Assembly: GCF_002161175.1 (NCBI RefSeq)
Contig: NZ_NFMA01000021.1
Span: forward strand, 1 to 56,431
Length of the DNA: 56,431 nt
Reading direction: 5' to 3'
From: Flavonifractor sp. An100
Lineage (GTDB): Bacteria; Bacillota; Clostridia; Oscillospirales; Oscillospiraceae
Shown: one piece after another, positions 23,762 through 30,525 of the stretch
Layout: each line of letters begins with the position of its first letter
How positions within the stretch are numbered: position 1 is the stretch's first letter
Position numbers and translations under genes: made by a program
The notes under the pieces: generated by a model
What the model was told of the DNA's origin: nothing
What the model saw: only the letters and a program-made list of their open reading frames with translations
Database searches by the model: none

Positions 23762-23784
23762 CTTCGGGTCAAGGTGGCCCGAGG
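23762..23784. repeat. 23-nt backbone palindrome after sigma-like gene
   Basis: CTTCGGGTCA, spacer AGG, TGGCCCGAGG. Confidence 0.8.
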
Positions 23785-24138
23785 TTCGGACAAGCCCTCA
23801 TGCAAATCGAAAATTGAATAAAAAGGCACCCGGATACGAAGGGAAATGCGCTGTGTGACAGGCCCGCCATGACCTCTGCTTTTGGAGAATACAATCTCTA
23901 TAAAACAGGGCGAGCGATCAGGCTCATGCCATAGGTGGGGCAAGGCTGGTTCCACCGGAACAGGTACATAACCCGGATACTTGCGTTTAGTCACAGTCCG
24001 AGCGTTGAAGCGGCCTTGCAAGCCGTGAGCCGTCGCAGGCAATGAGAACGCCTTGCCATCAGAATGGGGAGAGTTGAAATACTATGGGGCAGAAAGCCTA
24101 TGCCCGTCCGATGTGCCTGTAATGTAGTAAAAACCTGT
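23785..24138 (+). ncRNA. Candidate structured RNA or regulatory region
   Basis: About 350 nt without a convincing gene. Several short hairpins can be seen: GTTCC-ACC-GGAAC near 23950, GGCAA/TTGCC at 24038-24057, GGGCA/TGCCC at 24089-24108. CCCGGATAC occurs twice (23829 and 23971). The block ends at a strong terminator. Minus-strand frames here have no ribosome sites. It could be a non-coding RNA, a long leader of the 24221 gene, or decayed sequence. Confidence 0.35.
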
Positions 24139-24205
24139 GGGGAGCCCTCCGGCAATGCTGTCTGATGATAGGCCAACCAATCCGGCGGGGCTCCCCATCT
24201 TTTTC
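24139..24205 (+). terminator. Terminator or attenuator before small gene
   Basis: GGGGAGCC (24139-24146) pairs with GGCTCCCC near 24189-24196, followed by ATCTTTTT. Only 16 nt separate it from the next start codon, so readthrough control is possible. Confidence 0.6.
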
Positions 24206-24220
24206 TCAAAGGAGTTTCTT

Positions 24221-24424
24221 ATGGAAAATGCGTTTGGGATGTTTCCCGGTTTTGAGCCGGATGAATGGAGTAATGACGCCTGCCGCGGCTATGTCATCAT
24301 GGCAATGGAGGACTGCGGCTTTTCAAAGAAGGATATTCGTCGTGTTGTGGGACAGCTTTATGAAGTCTTTGATCTCAACAGTGTGGAGGACGCCAAACAG
24401 AAGTTCTACTCCAGTCCGTACTGA
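24221..24424 (+). CDS. Small conserved element protein (67 aa)
   Basis: Reads MENAFGMFPGFEPDEWSNDA, then CRGYVIMAMEDCGFSKKDIR and ends YSSPY. It is acidic, with no membrane segment. AAAGGAG at 24208-24214 is the ribosome site. Such small proteins precede the integrase in Tn1549 relatives; function unknown to me. Its stop codon lies inside a degraded copy of the backbone palindrome. Confidence 0.6.
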   Translation: MENAFGMFPGFEPDEWSNDACRGYVIMAMEDCGFSKKDIRRVVGQLYEVFDLNSVEDAKQKFYSSPY

Positions 24425-24443
24425 CGGCCACATCGGCCCGAAG
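24421..24443. repeat. Degraded 23-nt backbone palindrome
   Basis: CTGACGGCCA, spacer CAT, CGGCCCGAAG. The right arm is intact and the left arm has diverged, overlapping the stop codon of the preceding gene. Confidence 0.55.
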
Positions 24444-24551
24444 TGGAGAAAGCTCAAAGGGCTGCACCTGCGGGTGCCGTCTTTTGACATTTCCCCACAG
24501 GACAAGAGGGAAACGCTGGCAAGTACACCCATTCTGAAAAGGAGGTTTCCA

Positions 24552-24728
24552 ATGACACAGGCCGTCACATATCAACGAGAAACAAAATCTGTACCCTTTC
24601 AAGGGAAAATCATTATGCTGGAAAGCCTCACGCCGGTACTTTCCCCGAAGGAGAAGGAACAGCGCAAAAAAGAAATTGAACGCCGTCTTTACGATGTGTT
24701 CAGTAAGTACGGGGACAGATTTCACTAA
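24552..24728 (+). CDS. Small conserved element protein (58 aa)
   Basis: Begins MTQAVTYQRETKSVPFQGKI and ends with a charged helix around SPKEKEQRKKEIERRLYDVF. AAAGGAGG at 24538-24545 is the ribosome site. Position directly before the integrase suggests a role in excision or its control, but no domain is recognised. Confidence 0.6.
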   Translation: MTQAVTYQRETKSVPFQGKIIMLESLTPVLSPKEKEQRKKEIERRLYDVFSKYGDRFH

Positions 24729-24740
24729 CCATTCGCAACA

Positions 24741-24769
24741 TTGTTGTCCGGGGCTGCTGATAGTATAAT
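24741..24769 (+). promoter_or_regulatory. Integrase promoter
   Basis: TTGTTG (24741-24746), 17-nt spacer, TATAAT (24764-24769). A small hairpin GTTGG/CCAAC (24781-24800) sits between promoter and ribosome site. Confidence 0.65.
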
Positions 24770-24817
24770 ATAGCTGTAAGGTTGGTAGCTCCATTCCAAC
24801 AGGGAAAGGAGCCCAAT

Positions 24818-26326
24818 ATGGAATTTATCAGAGAAGATTGCATTTATGCAAGACAGTCAGTAGACCGCAAGGACAGTATCAGCATTGAAAGTCAGATTGA
24901 CTTCTGCAAGTACGAATTGAAAGGTGGGAGCTGCCGGGTATTTAAGGACAAAGGCTATTCCGGCAAGAATACCGACAGACCGGAGTTTCAAAAGCTGCTG
25001 GGCGAGATCCGCAAGGGAAAGGTTCGGCGGGTCATCGTGTACAAGCTGGACCGGATAAGCCGCTCTATTCTGGACTTTGCAAATATGATGGAGCTGTTTC
25101 AAGAGTACGATGTAGAGTTTGTATCATCTACGGAAAAGTTTGATACCTCGACCCCGATGGGACGAGCCATGCTGAATATCTGCATTGTATTCGCCCAGCT
25201 TGAACGTGAGACAATCCAGAAGCGCGTCACGGACGCCTACTATTCCCGTTGCTTGAAAGGCTTTCACATGAGCGGGCAGGCTCCATACGGCTATCAGTTG
25301 GAGCCCACCGTGGTAGAGGGTATCCGTACAAAAAAGATGGTTGCCGACCCCGTAGCCGCCGACCATGTACGGCTGATGTTTGAGATGTACGCCGAGCCGG
25401 AAACCTCTTTCGGAGACATTACCCGCTACTTTGAGGAACAGGGTATCAAGATTTACGAAAAGTCAATGGTTCGGAGTTTCCTTTCCCAGCTTTTACGGAA
25501 CCCTGTTTACGCACAGGCCGACTTGGAACTGTATGAGTTTTTCAAGAGCCAGGGCGCGGCGATTGTCAATGACGCTTCCGATTTTGCCGGAACAAACGGC
25601 TGCTATCTCTATCAGGGGCGGGATGTGAAGGAGGACAAGGACAGGTGCCTAAAAGACCAGATACTTGTTATCGCTCCCCATGAAGCATTGATCCCCTCTG
25701 ACACATGGCTGAAATGCCGGAAAAAGCTCATGGCAAATACCACCTTCCAACAGGGACGGAAACCGAAAAACACTTGGCTGGCCGGAAAAATCAAATGCGG
25801 GCATTGTGGGTATGCGCTGAAAGCCACCCATGTACCAAACAGCACAGGTTATTTCCGCTGCACCAAACGGACGGAAAACAAAGGTTGTCCGGGCTGCGGG
25901 AAAATCCGCAAAGAAGAATTTGAACAATTCATTTTTTCAGCCATGCAGGAGAAGTTCAAAGATTTTCAGATACTCCACGGCCAAGAGGAAAAGGTCAATC
26001 CGAAGCTGACAGCCTATCAAGTAGAGCTGGCGCAGGTGGAGGCAGAAATTGAAAAGCTGCTGGACACGCTGACCGGAGCCAATGCGACCTTGCTTGCCTA
26101 CGCCAACAAGAAAATCGAAGAACTGGACACCCGCCGTCAGACCATTTCAAAAGCAATAGCCGATTTGAGCGTCGAAACCATATCGCCCCAGCAGATAAAG
26201 AAGCTGTCCTATTATCTCGACAACTGGGAGAGCATAGATTTTGACGACAAAAGAAAAGCCGCCGATGGCTTGATTTCTACAATCAAGGCCACCAGCGACC
26301 GTGTTCAGATAGAGTGGAAAATCTGA
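24818..26326 (+). CDS. Large serine integrase of the outer element
   Basis: A 502-residue serine recombinase. The catalytic domain has YARQSVDRKDSISIESQIDF with the nucleophile Ser, the GYSGKNTDRPEFQ turn, VYKLDRISRSILDFANM and the helix with FAQLERETIQKRVTDAY. The recombinase domain spans ~160-300 and the zinc ribbon is IKCGHCGYAL...FRCTK...GCPGCGK near 325-370, followed by a coiled coil. It replaces the tyrosine integrase of Tn916-type elements. Its stop lies 46 nt from the right half-site, the usual placement. Different in sequence from the nested element's recombinase. Confidence 0.9.
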   Translation: MEFIREDCIYARQSVDRKDSISIESQIDFCKYELKGGSCRVFKDKGYSGKNTDRPEFQKLLGEIRKGKVRRVIVYKLDRISRSILDFANMMELFQEYDVEFVSSTEKFDTSTPMGRAMLNICIVFAQLERETIQKRVTDAYYSRCLKGFHMSGQAPYGYQLEPTVVEGIRTKKMVADPVAADHVRLMFEMYAEPETSFGDITRYFEEQGIKIYEKSMVRSFLSQLLRNPVYAQADLELYEFFKSQGAAIVNDASDFAGTNGCYLYQGRDVKEDKDRCLKDQILVIAPHEALIPSDTWLKCRKKLMANTTFQQGRKPKNTWLAGKIKCGHCGYALKATHVPNSTGYFRCTKRTENKGCPGCGKIRKEEFEQFIFSAMQEKFKDFQILHGQEEKVNPKLTAYQVELAQVEAEIEKLLDTLTGANATLLAYANKKIEELDTRRQTISKAIADLSVETISPQQIKKLSYYLDNWESIDFDDKRKAADGLISTIKATSDRVQIEWKI

Positions 26327-26371
26327 CATTTCCGCTCTATCGCCCCTCATTTCTATTTTATCTCGTTTGTA

Positions 26372-26385
26372 CCCCTTGTACACCG
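26372..26385. other. Right integrase half-site (attR, P arm)
   Basis: CCCCTTGTACACCG, mirror of 2441-2454. A further GTAC lies 5 nt outward in TTTGTACC. Host DNA resumes at about 26386. Confidence 0.65.
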
Positions 26386-26488
26386 ATGATTCCAATAATT
26401 TTTATCTAAAGGCTTCGTATATAGGAAAAGCAGCAGGCTGCTTGTCAAAAAACATGAATACATCCTGTGTTACAAAATCCATACTCAT
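26386..26488 (-). pseudogene. DUF5655 gene, N-terminal part
   Basis: Read from the ATG at 26488 on the minus strand: MSMDFVTQDVFMFFDKQPAA, FPIYEAFR, stop, KLLES. This matches the N-terminal helix of DUF5655 domains (FF..K..A.PLYEAF..KLLE). Joined to 2440-2141 it would restore ...KLLES-LQRFPNTTTRVQKTQ... The TAA falls where relatives often have a Gln or Lys codon, so a nonsense change may have arisen after interruption. The rest of 26489-26655 shows no gene. Confidence 0.6.
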
Positions 26489-26655
26489 ACTCCAATGCAC
26501 TCCAAATTATTTGTCGTTCAGATGTAGTTTACCATATAGGCCTTTTTATTACAATTTGTCAGTTGATATTTTAGCAGATACCGCCCTGAACTTCAAGAAT
26601 TGGTGAAATCGACAGATCGAATCACTATCAGACAAAATGGTAATTGGGACAATAT

Positions 26656-26904
26656 TTACCTGAACAAGCGCTCCAGTGCCTCCATGGCCGCACTTTCATC
26701 TGGACCTTCCGCCGTGAGTACAATCTGTTCATCTTTGGTGATTCCCATGGCAAGGACGCCCAATAAGCTTTTGGCATTCACCGAGCCATCACCGCGGTCG
26801 ATGCGCAGAGTGCTGTGATACTCGTTTGCGGTCTTAACGAATTGTGTAGCTATATGATGAGCGATCCCGCACTCACACGGGATAGTGATTCTTTTGCTGA
26901 TCAT
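26656..26904 (-). CDS. Crh-like HPr paralogue lacking the phosphocarrier histidine
   Basis: An 82-residue HPr-fold protein. HPr normally carries His15 in GLHARPA for phosphotransfer from Enzyme I. Here the segment reads ECGIAHHIATQFV, giving Ala15, His16, His17. Ser46, the site of HPr kinase, is kept in VNAKSLLGVLAMGI. This is the pattern of Bacillus Crh (Gln15, Ser46), which serves catabolite repression but not sugar transport. It is downstream of a hypothetical gene and YtvI on the minus strand. Whether His16 or His17 could substitute is unknown. Confidence 0.75.
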   Translation of the reverse strand: MISKRITIPCECGIAHHIATQFVKTANEYHSTLRIDRGDGSVNAKSLLGVLAMGITKDEQIVLTAEGPDESAAMEALERLFR

Positions 26905-26990
26905 CTTATGGACACGCCTCCCGTAATATAAATCTGGGTTATCAGCGCCAAAATATTTCTGGTTGTGAGCCTCTGGTTTTGTTTCGACAA

Positions 26991-27314
26991 CTAATCGTTT
27001 GGAGCAAGATTCTCACAATTCACCTCAAACCTGTCGGAATGGCCATCATCAGTTCCATAAATCATCTGTGTCAATACTACCAGCAGCTTTTCTCTTGCGC
27101 GTTCTGCGCTGGATTCTTTGGCTTCTCCCGCAAGGTATTCCAAAGCATTGTTCCACCCAAATAAGCTTACAACTTCTGCTGGGATCTTCTCAAGTTCATC
27201 AAGCAGTCGGCTCTTTTGCTGCCTATCCAAAAGACGAAGGTGATAAAGGTGGTTCACATACTCGCACCCCAACAGGTTCGCAAGCCGATCAATCAAAGAT
27301 AGTTTTTCGTCCAT
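26991..27314 (-). CDS. Hypothetical protein, 107 aa
   Basis: Begins MDEKLSLIDRLANLLGCEYV, with NHLYHLRLLDRQQKSRLLDE following. Predicted mostly helical and soluble, with no known domain that I recognise. GGGAGGG sits just before the ATG. It lies 33 nt after the YtvI-like gene and 86 nt before the HPr-like gene, so the three probably form one transcript. Confidence 0.6.
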   Translation of the reverse strand: MDEKLSLIDRLANLLGCEYVNHLYHLRLLDRQQKSRLLDELEKIPAEVVSLFGWNNALEYLAGEAKESSAERAREKLLVVLTQMIYGTDDGHSDRFEVNCENLAPND

Positions 27315-27347
27315 GAATCCCTCCCGTACCTCTTTCTTCTATTCATA

Positions 27348-28421
27348 TTACCGGAACAATCGAACGACTCCGTGGTCGTTGAGATAACGCAGCAGTGACA
27401 GACCAATCGGGAAACCAAACAGGCCGATCACGCCAAAAAGCTGAGCACCTACGAACATACTGCAAAGGGTCACAACAGGGTGCAGGCCGAGTTGACTGCC
27501 GACGATTTTCGGCTCGATGATATTGCGAATGACCGTGATGACCAGATAGACCACCAGCAGTCCAAGAGCCAGAGGGTAGTTCCCCTGAATAGCAGTCAGG
27601 ATCGCCCACGGGATCATGATTCCGCCTGTTCCGAGCACCGGAAGAATATCAAAAATCGCTATGACAAACGCCACCAGGATGGCGTGATCGATCCTTATCA
27701 ATGTCAGTCCGATGGACAGCTCCACAAATGTAATAGACATGATGAGGGCATAGGAACGGACACAGACCCATAATGTACCTGCAATATATTCCTTGATCTG
27801 GAGGAATACAGTTTTTGTCCCAGCGCTCATCTGCCGCAGGCAGAATCCTGTCAAGCGGTCATAATCAATAGCAATAAAGAATGTGGAAATGATCATCAAC
27901 ACCAACTTGACAAAGAGGCCGGGAACCGATGTCGCAACATCGGTCGCAAAGCCCATGACCCACACAGACAAACCCGTCACAAGGTCACCCAGCGACTGGA
28001 TTATTCTCATTCCGACCTCATCCAATGCCGCCACCAAGGAAGGCTCCATCTCCATGAATACACCCTCTATGTTCCATAGAATATCCATAAAGTATTGTTG
28101 CGCATAGGTTTCATATAGTGCGGGCAGGTTGCCAATCAGATCCACAATGCCGGAAACGGCTTTGATACTCAGTAGAGTGAGCATCGCCCCGACGACTCCA
28201 TAGAACAAAATGACTGAAAGCGTAGCGGAGAGCTTTCCGGGAATCCGCAGTTTATCCGTCAAAAAGCGGATCGGGCGCTTCAGAATATATGCAATCAAAA
28301 ACGCGATGGCAAAGGGCGACACCAAAGGAAGCGCATACCGCAGCAGCACAAAAGCTAACAGGAATATCACGCCAAAGTAGGCAAAGTTGATTAGAAATGC
28401 CTTCCGTTTTTCTGTGTTCAT
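27348..28421 (-). CDS. AI-2E family / YtvI-like permease
   Basis: A 357-residue membrane protein with about eight hydrophobic helices. It starts MNTEKRKAFLINFAYFGVIF. The family motif region near the C-terminus is seen as DILPVLGTGGIMIPW, then IIEPKIVGSQLGLHPVVTL. YtvI is the sporulation-associated member of the AI-2E/PerM family in Firmicutes; others export small molecules or act in Na+/H+ exchange. GGAGG lies 5 nt before the ATG. Its mRNA leader contains an intrinsic terminator (28449-28493). Confidence 0.8.
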   Translation of the reverse strand: MNTEKRKAFLINFAYFGVIFLLAFVLLRYALPLVSPFAIAFLIAYILKRPIRFLTDKLRIPGKLSATLSVILFYGVVGAMLTLLSIKAVSGIVDLIGNLPALYETYAQQYFMDILWNIEGVFMEMEPSLVAALDEVGMRIIQSLGDLVTGLSVWVMGFATDVATSVPGLFVKLVLMIISTFFIAIDYDRLTGFCLRQMSAGTKTVFLQIKEYIAGTLWVCVRSYALIMSITFVELSIGLTLIRIDHAILVAFVIAIFDILPVLGTGGIMIPWAILTAIQGNYPLALGLLVVYLVITVIRNIIEPKIVGSQLGLHPVVTLCSMFVGAQLFGVIGLFGFPIGLSLLRYLNDHGVVRLFR

Positions 28422-28445
28422 TCAAACCTCCAACATTGATCAAAG

Positions 28446-28571
28446 CAAAAAGGCATGACCCGCTTCCGACATCCGAACGCAGGCCATGCCTTTGAATTAT
28501 CCATATCGATTCGGGCAGTATTGCTGCTGTCCGCGGTATCCATTATACACAGTTCCTCTCAAGGAACTATT
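28446..28571 (-). ncRNA. Small RNA or terminator-bearing leader upstream of ytvI-like gene
   Basis: A consensus promoter (28578-28606) directs a minus-strand transcript starting near 28571. It contains an AGTTCCT/AGGAACT hairpin (28551-28568) and ends in an intrinsic terminator: AAAGGCATG/CATGCCTTT (28493-28449) followed by TTTTTGCTTT, about 125 nt downstream and 25 nt before the permease start. It could be an independent small RNA or a riboswitch/attenuator. I could not match a known aptamer. Confidence 0.5.
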
Positions 28572-28577
28572 TAGGCT

Positions 28578-28606
28578 ATTATATGGACGGTGACGTAGCA
28601 TGTCAA
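28578..28606 (-). promoter_or_regulatory. Consensus promoter
   Basis: On the minus strand TTGACA (28606-28601), 17-nt spacer, TATAAT (28583-28578): both boxes perfect. It reads toward the ytvI-like gene. Confidence 0.8.
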
Positions 28607-28622
28607 CAAAACTGTCGAAACA

Positions 28623-28639
28623 TTAATACAAAGTTAATG
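28623..28639. promoter_or_regulatory. Paired TTAATR boxes, candidate KdpE operator
   Basis: TTAATA and TTAATG start 11 bp apart (28623, 28634). The same spacing and sequence recur before trkH. OmpR/KdpE-type regulators bind direct repeats with 10-11 bp period. The remaining sequence to 28930 has only a weak 43-codon frame at 28756-28887 whose ribosome site is poorly spaced. Confidence 0.45.
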
Positions 28640-28945
28640 CCGCTGTATAGTTTTCGCAAAGAAATGCTCCAGGCAACGGCTTTCCCTTGACAATATATGG
28701 GTTCTTTCGTAGAATGTTTGCCAATACCAAAATGATTGGAGGATGAGAATTTACAATGAGCAGCGATGACAGTGACGATAACCGAATCAACAGCTATAAT
28801 TGCATTTTTGAACATAGGGCATGGCTTGTGCGCATTTTAACGCGAACAGGTTCCATGTCTTATTCCTTTTTTAGGAGAGATTGACGGAGATTGCGAATTG
28901 ACGAAACAAGAACAATATATTTAAAAATTTAGTGAGGTGCAAAGT

Positions 28946-30325
28946 TTGGAAAACTCCGTTATTTCTATGTTACTGCTGCAGGTGTTCCTGATCGCGCTGA
29001 ACGCGATCTTCGCCTGTGCGGAGGTCGCCGTGATCTCCATGAACGATAACAAACTGGCCAGAATGGCGGCCCAAGGCGACAAGCGGGCGAAGCGTCTGGC
29101 CCACCTAACCAGTCAGCCTGCGAAGTTTTTGGCGACGATCCAGGTGGCTATTACCTTGTCCGGCTTTATTGGCAGTGCATTTGCTGCTGAAAACTTTTCG
29201 GATGTATTGGTGAATTTTTTGGTGGGGCTGGGTATCAGCATTCCCCGTGCAACTCTGGATGCCATTGCCGTCGTGCTGATCACCCTGATCCTCTCTTACT
29301 TCACCCTGATTTTTGGTGAACTTGTGCCCAAGCGGGTGGCCATGCGTAAGACCGAAGAACTGGCTCTTGGCCTCTCCGGGCTGATCAGCGCCATTGCCAC
29401 TCTCTTTGCTCCCATTGTTTGGTTTTTGACCTTCTCAACCAACACCGTTCTGCGCCTGATAGGCATTGACCCCAACCATGAGGATGATGAGGTCAGCGAA
29501 GAAGAAATTCGTATGATGGTGGATGTGGGCAGTGAAAAAGGCACCATTGACCATGATGAAAAGGAGTTCATTCAGAATGTCTTTGAGTTTGACGATCTTG
29601 CCGCCGCTGAGATCGCCACCCATCGCACTGAGGTAGACTTTCTCTGGATGGAGGAATCCATGGAGGAGTGGGCAAATACTATTCACGCCACCCGCCATAC
29701 CCTGTATCCCATCTGCCAGGACTCGCCCGATCAGGTAGTAGGAATCCTGAATGCCAAGGACTATTTCCGTCTGGAGAACAAGGATCGGGACAGTGTTCTG
29801 ACGACCGCAGTCAAACAGCCTTATTTTGTCCCTGGCAGTATTAAGGCAGATGTGCTTTTCCGAAATATGAAGCGTAACCGCGTATCTCTGGCAATTGTCC
29901 TTGACGAATACGGCGGCATGATTGGCATCGTCACATGGAATGACCTGATTGAGCAGCTGGTGGGAACCTTGGAAGATGATGAGGCTGAGTTGACTCCTGC
30001 TTCAAGCCCTATTCAAAAAATCAACGATGACACCTGGAAAATTCGCGGGAATGTTGAATTGGCGTCGTTGGAAGAAACGACCGGTGCTTTGGTCAAAAAC
30101 AACGAGCATGACACGATCACAGGCCTTATTTTCCATGTTTTGGGCTATGTGCCGGACGATGGCACATACGACATAGAAATCGATGCCGGCCCATTCCATA
30201 TCCGGCTCCTGAAGGTTCTGGAGCACCAGGTCTATGAAGCAACGGTCCAGCTTATAGATAGCCCTGCTCCCATTGAAAACAATATTATAAATGGAGCAGG
30301 CATTAACGAAAAAACGCACACCTGA
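28946..30325 (+). CDS. HlyC/CorC-family protein (CNNM, CBS pair, CorC domain)
   Basis: About 459 residues. The N-terminal CNNM/DUF21 membrane domain has three to four helices (ISMLLLQVFLIALNAIFACA, FLATIQVAITLSGFIGSAFA, LITLILSYFTLIFGELVPKR). A CBS pair follows from ~205 to 330 (HRTEVDFL..., ALVLDEYGGMIGIVTWND), then a CorC/HlyC C-terminal domain. Family members act in Mg2+ or other cation efflux or homeostasis. TTG at 28946 is preferred as start, 8 nt after GAGG; GTG at 28937 overlaps the ribosome site. It stands before trkH on the same strand, separated by 200 nt. Confidence 0.8.
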   Translation: MENSVISMLLLQVFLIALNAIFACAEVAVISMNDNKLARMAAQGDKRAKRLAHLTSQPAKFLATIQVAITLSGFIGSAFAAENFSDVLVNFLVGLGISIPRATLDAIAVVLITLILSYFTLIFGELVPKRVAMRKTEELALGLSGLISAIATLFAPIVWFLTFSTNTVLRLIGIDPNHEDDEVSEEEIRMMVDVGSEKGTIDHDEKEFIQNVFEFDDLAAAEIATHRTEVDFLWMEESMEEWANTIHATRHTLYPICQDSPDQVVGILNAKDYFRLENKDRDSVLTTAVKQPYFVPGSIKADVLFRNMKRNRVSLAIVLDEYGGMIGIVTWNDLIEQLVGTLEDDEAELTPASSPIQKINDDTWKIRGNVELASLEETTGALVKNNEHDTITGLIFHVLGYVPDDGTYDIEIDAGPFHIRLLKVLEHQVYEATVQLIDSPAPIENNIINGAGINEKTHT

Positions 30326-30349
30326 AGCAGCACGCCGATCATTGCGTGA

Positions 30350-30378
30350 ATTCAATCAGCCAGGAAACCTGATTGAAT
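30350..30378. terminator. Hairpin after the CorC-like gene
   Basis: ATTCAATCAG pairs perfectly with CTGATTGAAT around a 9-nt loop, without a T run. Confidence 0.5.
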
Positions 30379-30429
30379 AACTATCCCGTCTGTGTAAGCA
30401 AGCAGCTTATACAGGCTGGATTTTGCGTC

Positions 30430-30466
30430 TTAATGCGAAATTAATGCCGGTATCGGGACACTAATG
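30430..30466 (+). promoter_or_regulatory. TTAATG boxes upstream of trkH, candidate KdpE operator
   Basis: TTAATG at 30430 and 30441 (11 bp apart) and CTAATG at 30461. A CATAAT -10-like box lies at 30488-30493 with no good -35, as expected for an activator-dependent promoter. Confidence 0.5.
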
Positions 30467-30525
30467 CCCGTTTCACATCTGGTATGCCATAATGATAATA
30501 GAAAACTGTTCCCGGAGGTGTCGGC

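Larger units (their letters stand above)
2440..26386. mobile_element. Tn1549-like integrative element with nested cargo
   Basis: The ends are defined by two observations. A DUF5655 gene is split between 2440 and 26386. Mirror-image sequences CGGTGTACAAAGGG (2441-2454) and CCCCTTGTACACCG (26372-26385) lie at the two junctions, as expected for the P and P' half-sites of a large serine integrase, which is encoded next to the right end. The backbone gene set (ParB-like, ArdA, PcfB, VirD4, CD1845, relaxase, XRE regulator, small sigma-like factor, serine integrase) is that of Tn1549-type conjugative transposons. VirB4, VirB6, PrgI-like, peptidoglycan hydrolase and topoisomerase genes are missing. 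The core bases read AA at 2439-2440 and AT at 26386-26387, so the exact crossover is uncertain by a few bases. Confidence 0.8.

Noticed and set aside
3499..24443. The 23-nt palindromes as a CRISPR array
   Set aside because: They are dispersed over 21 kb with no regular spacers and no cas genes.
28756..28887. 43-codon plus-strand frame MSSDDSDDN...
   Set aside because: Ribosome site spacing is poor (about 13 nt) and no family is recognised.
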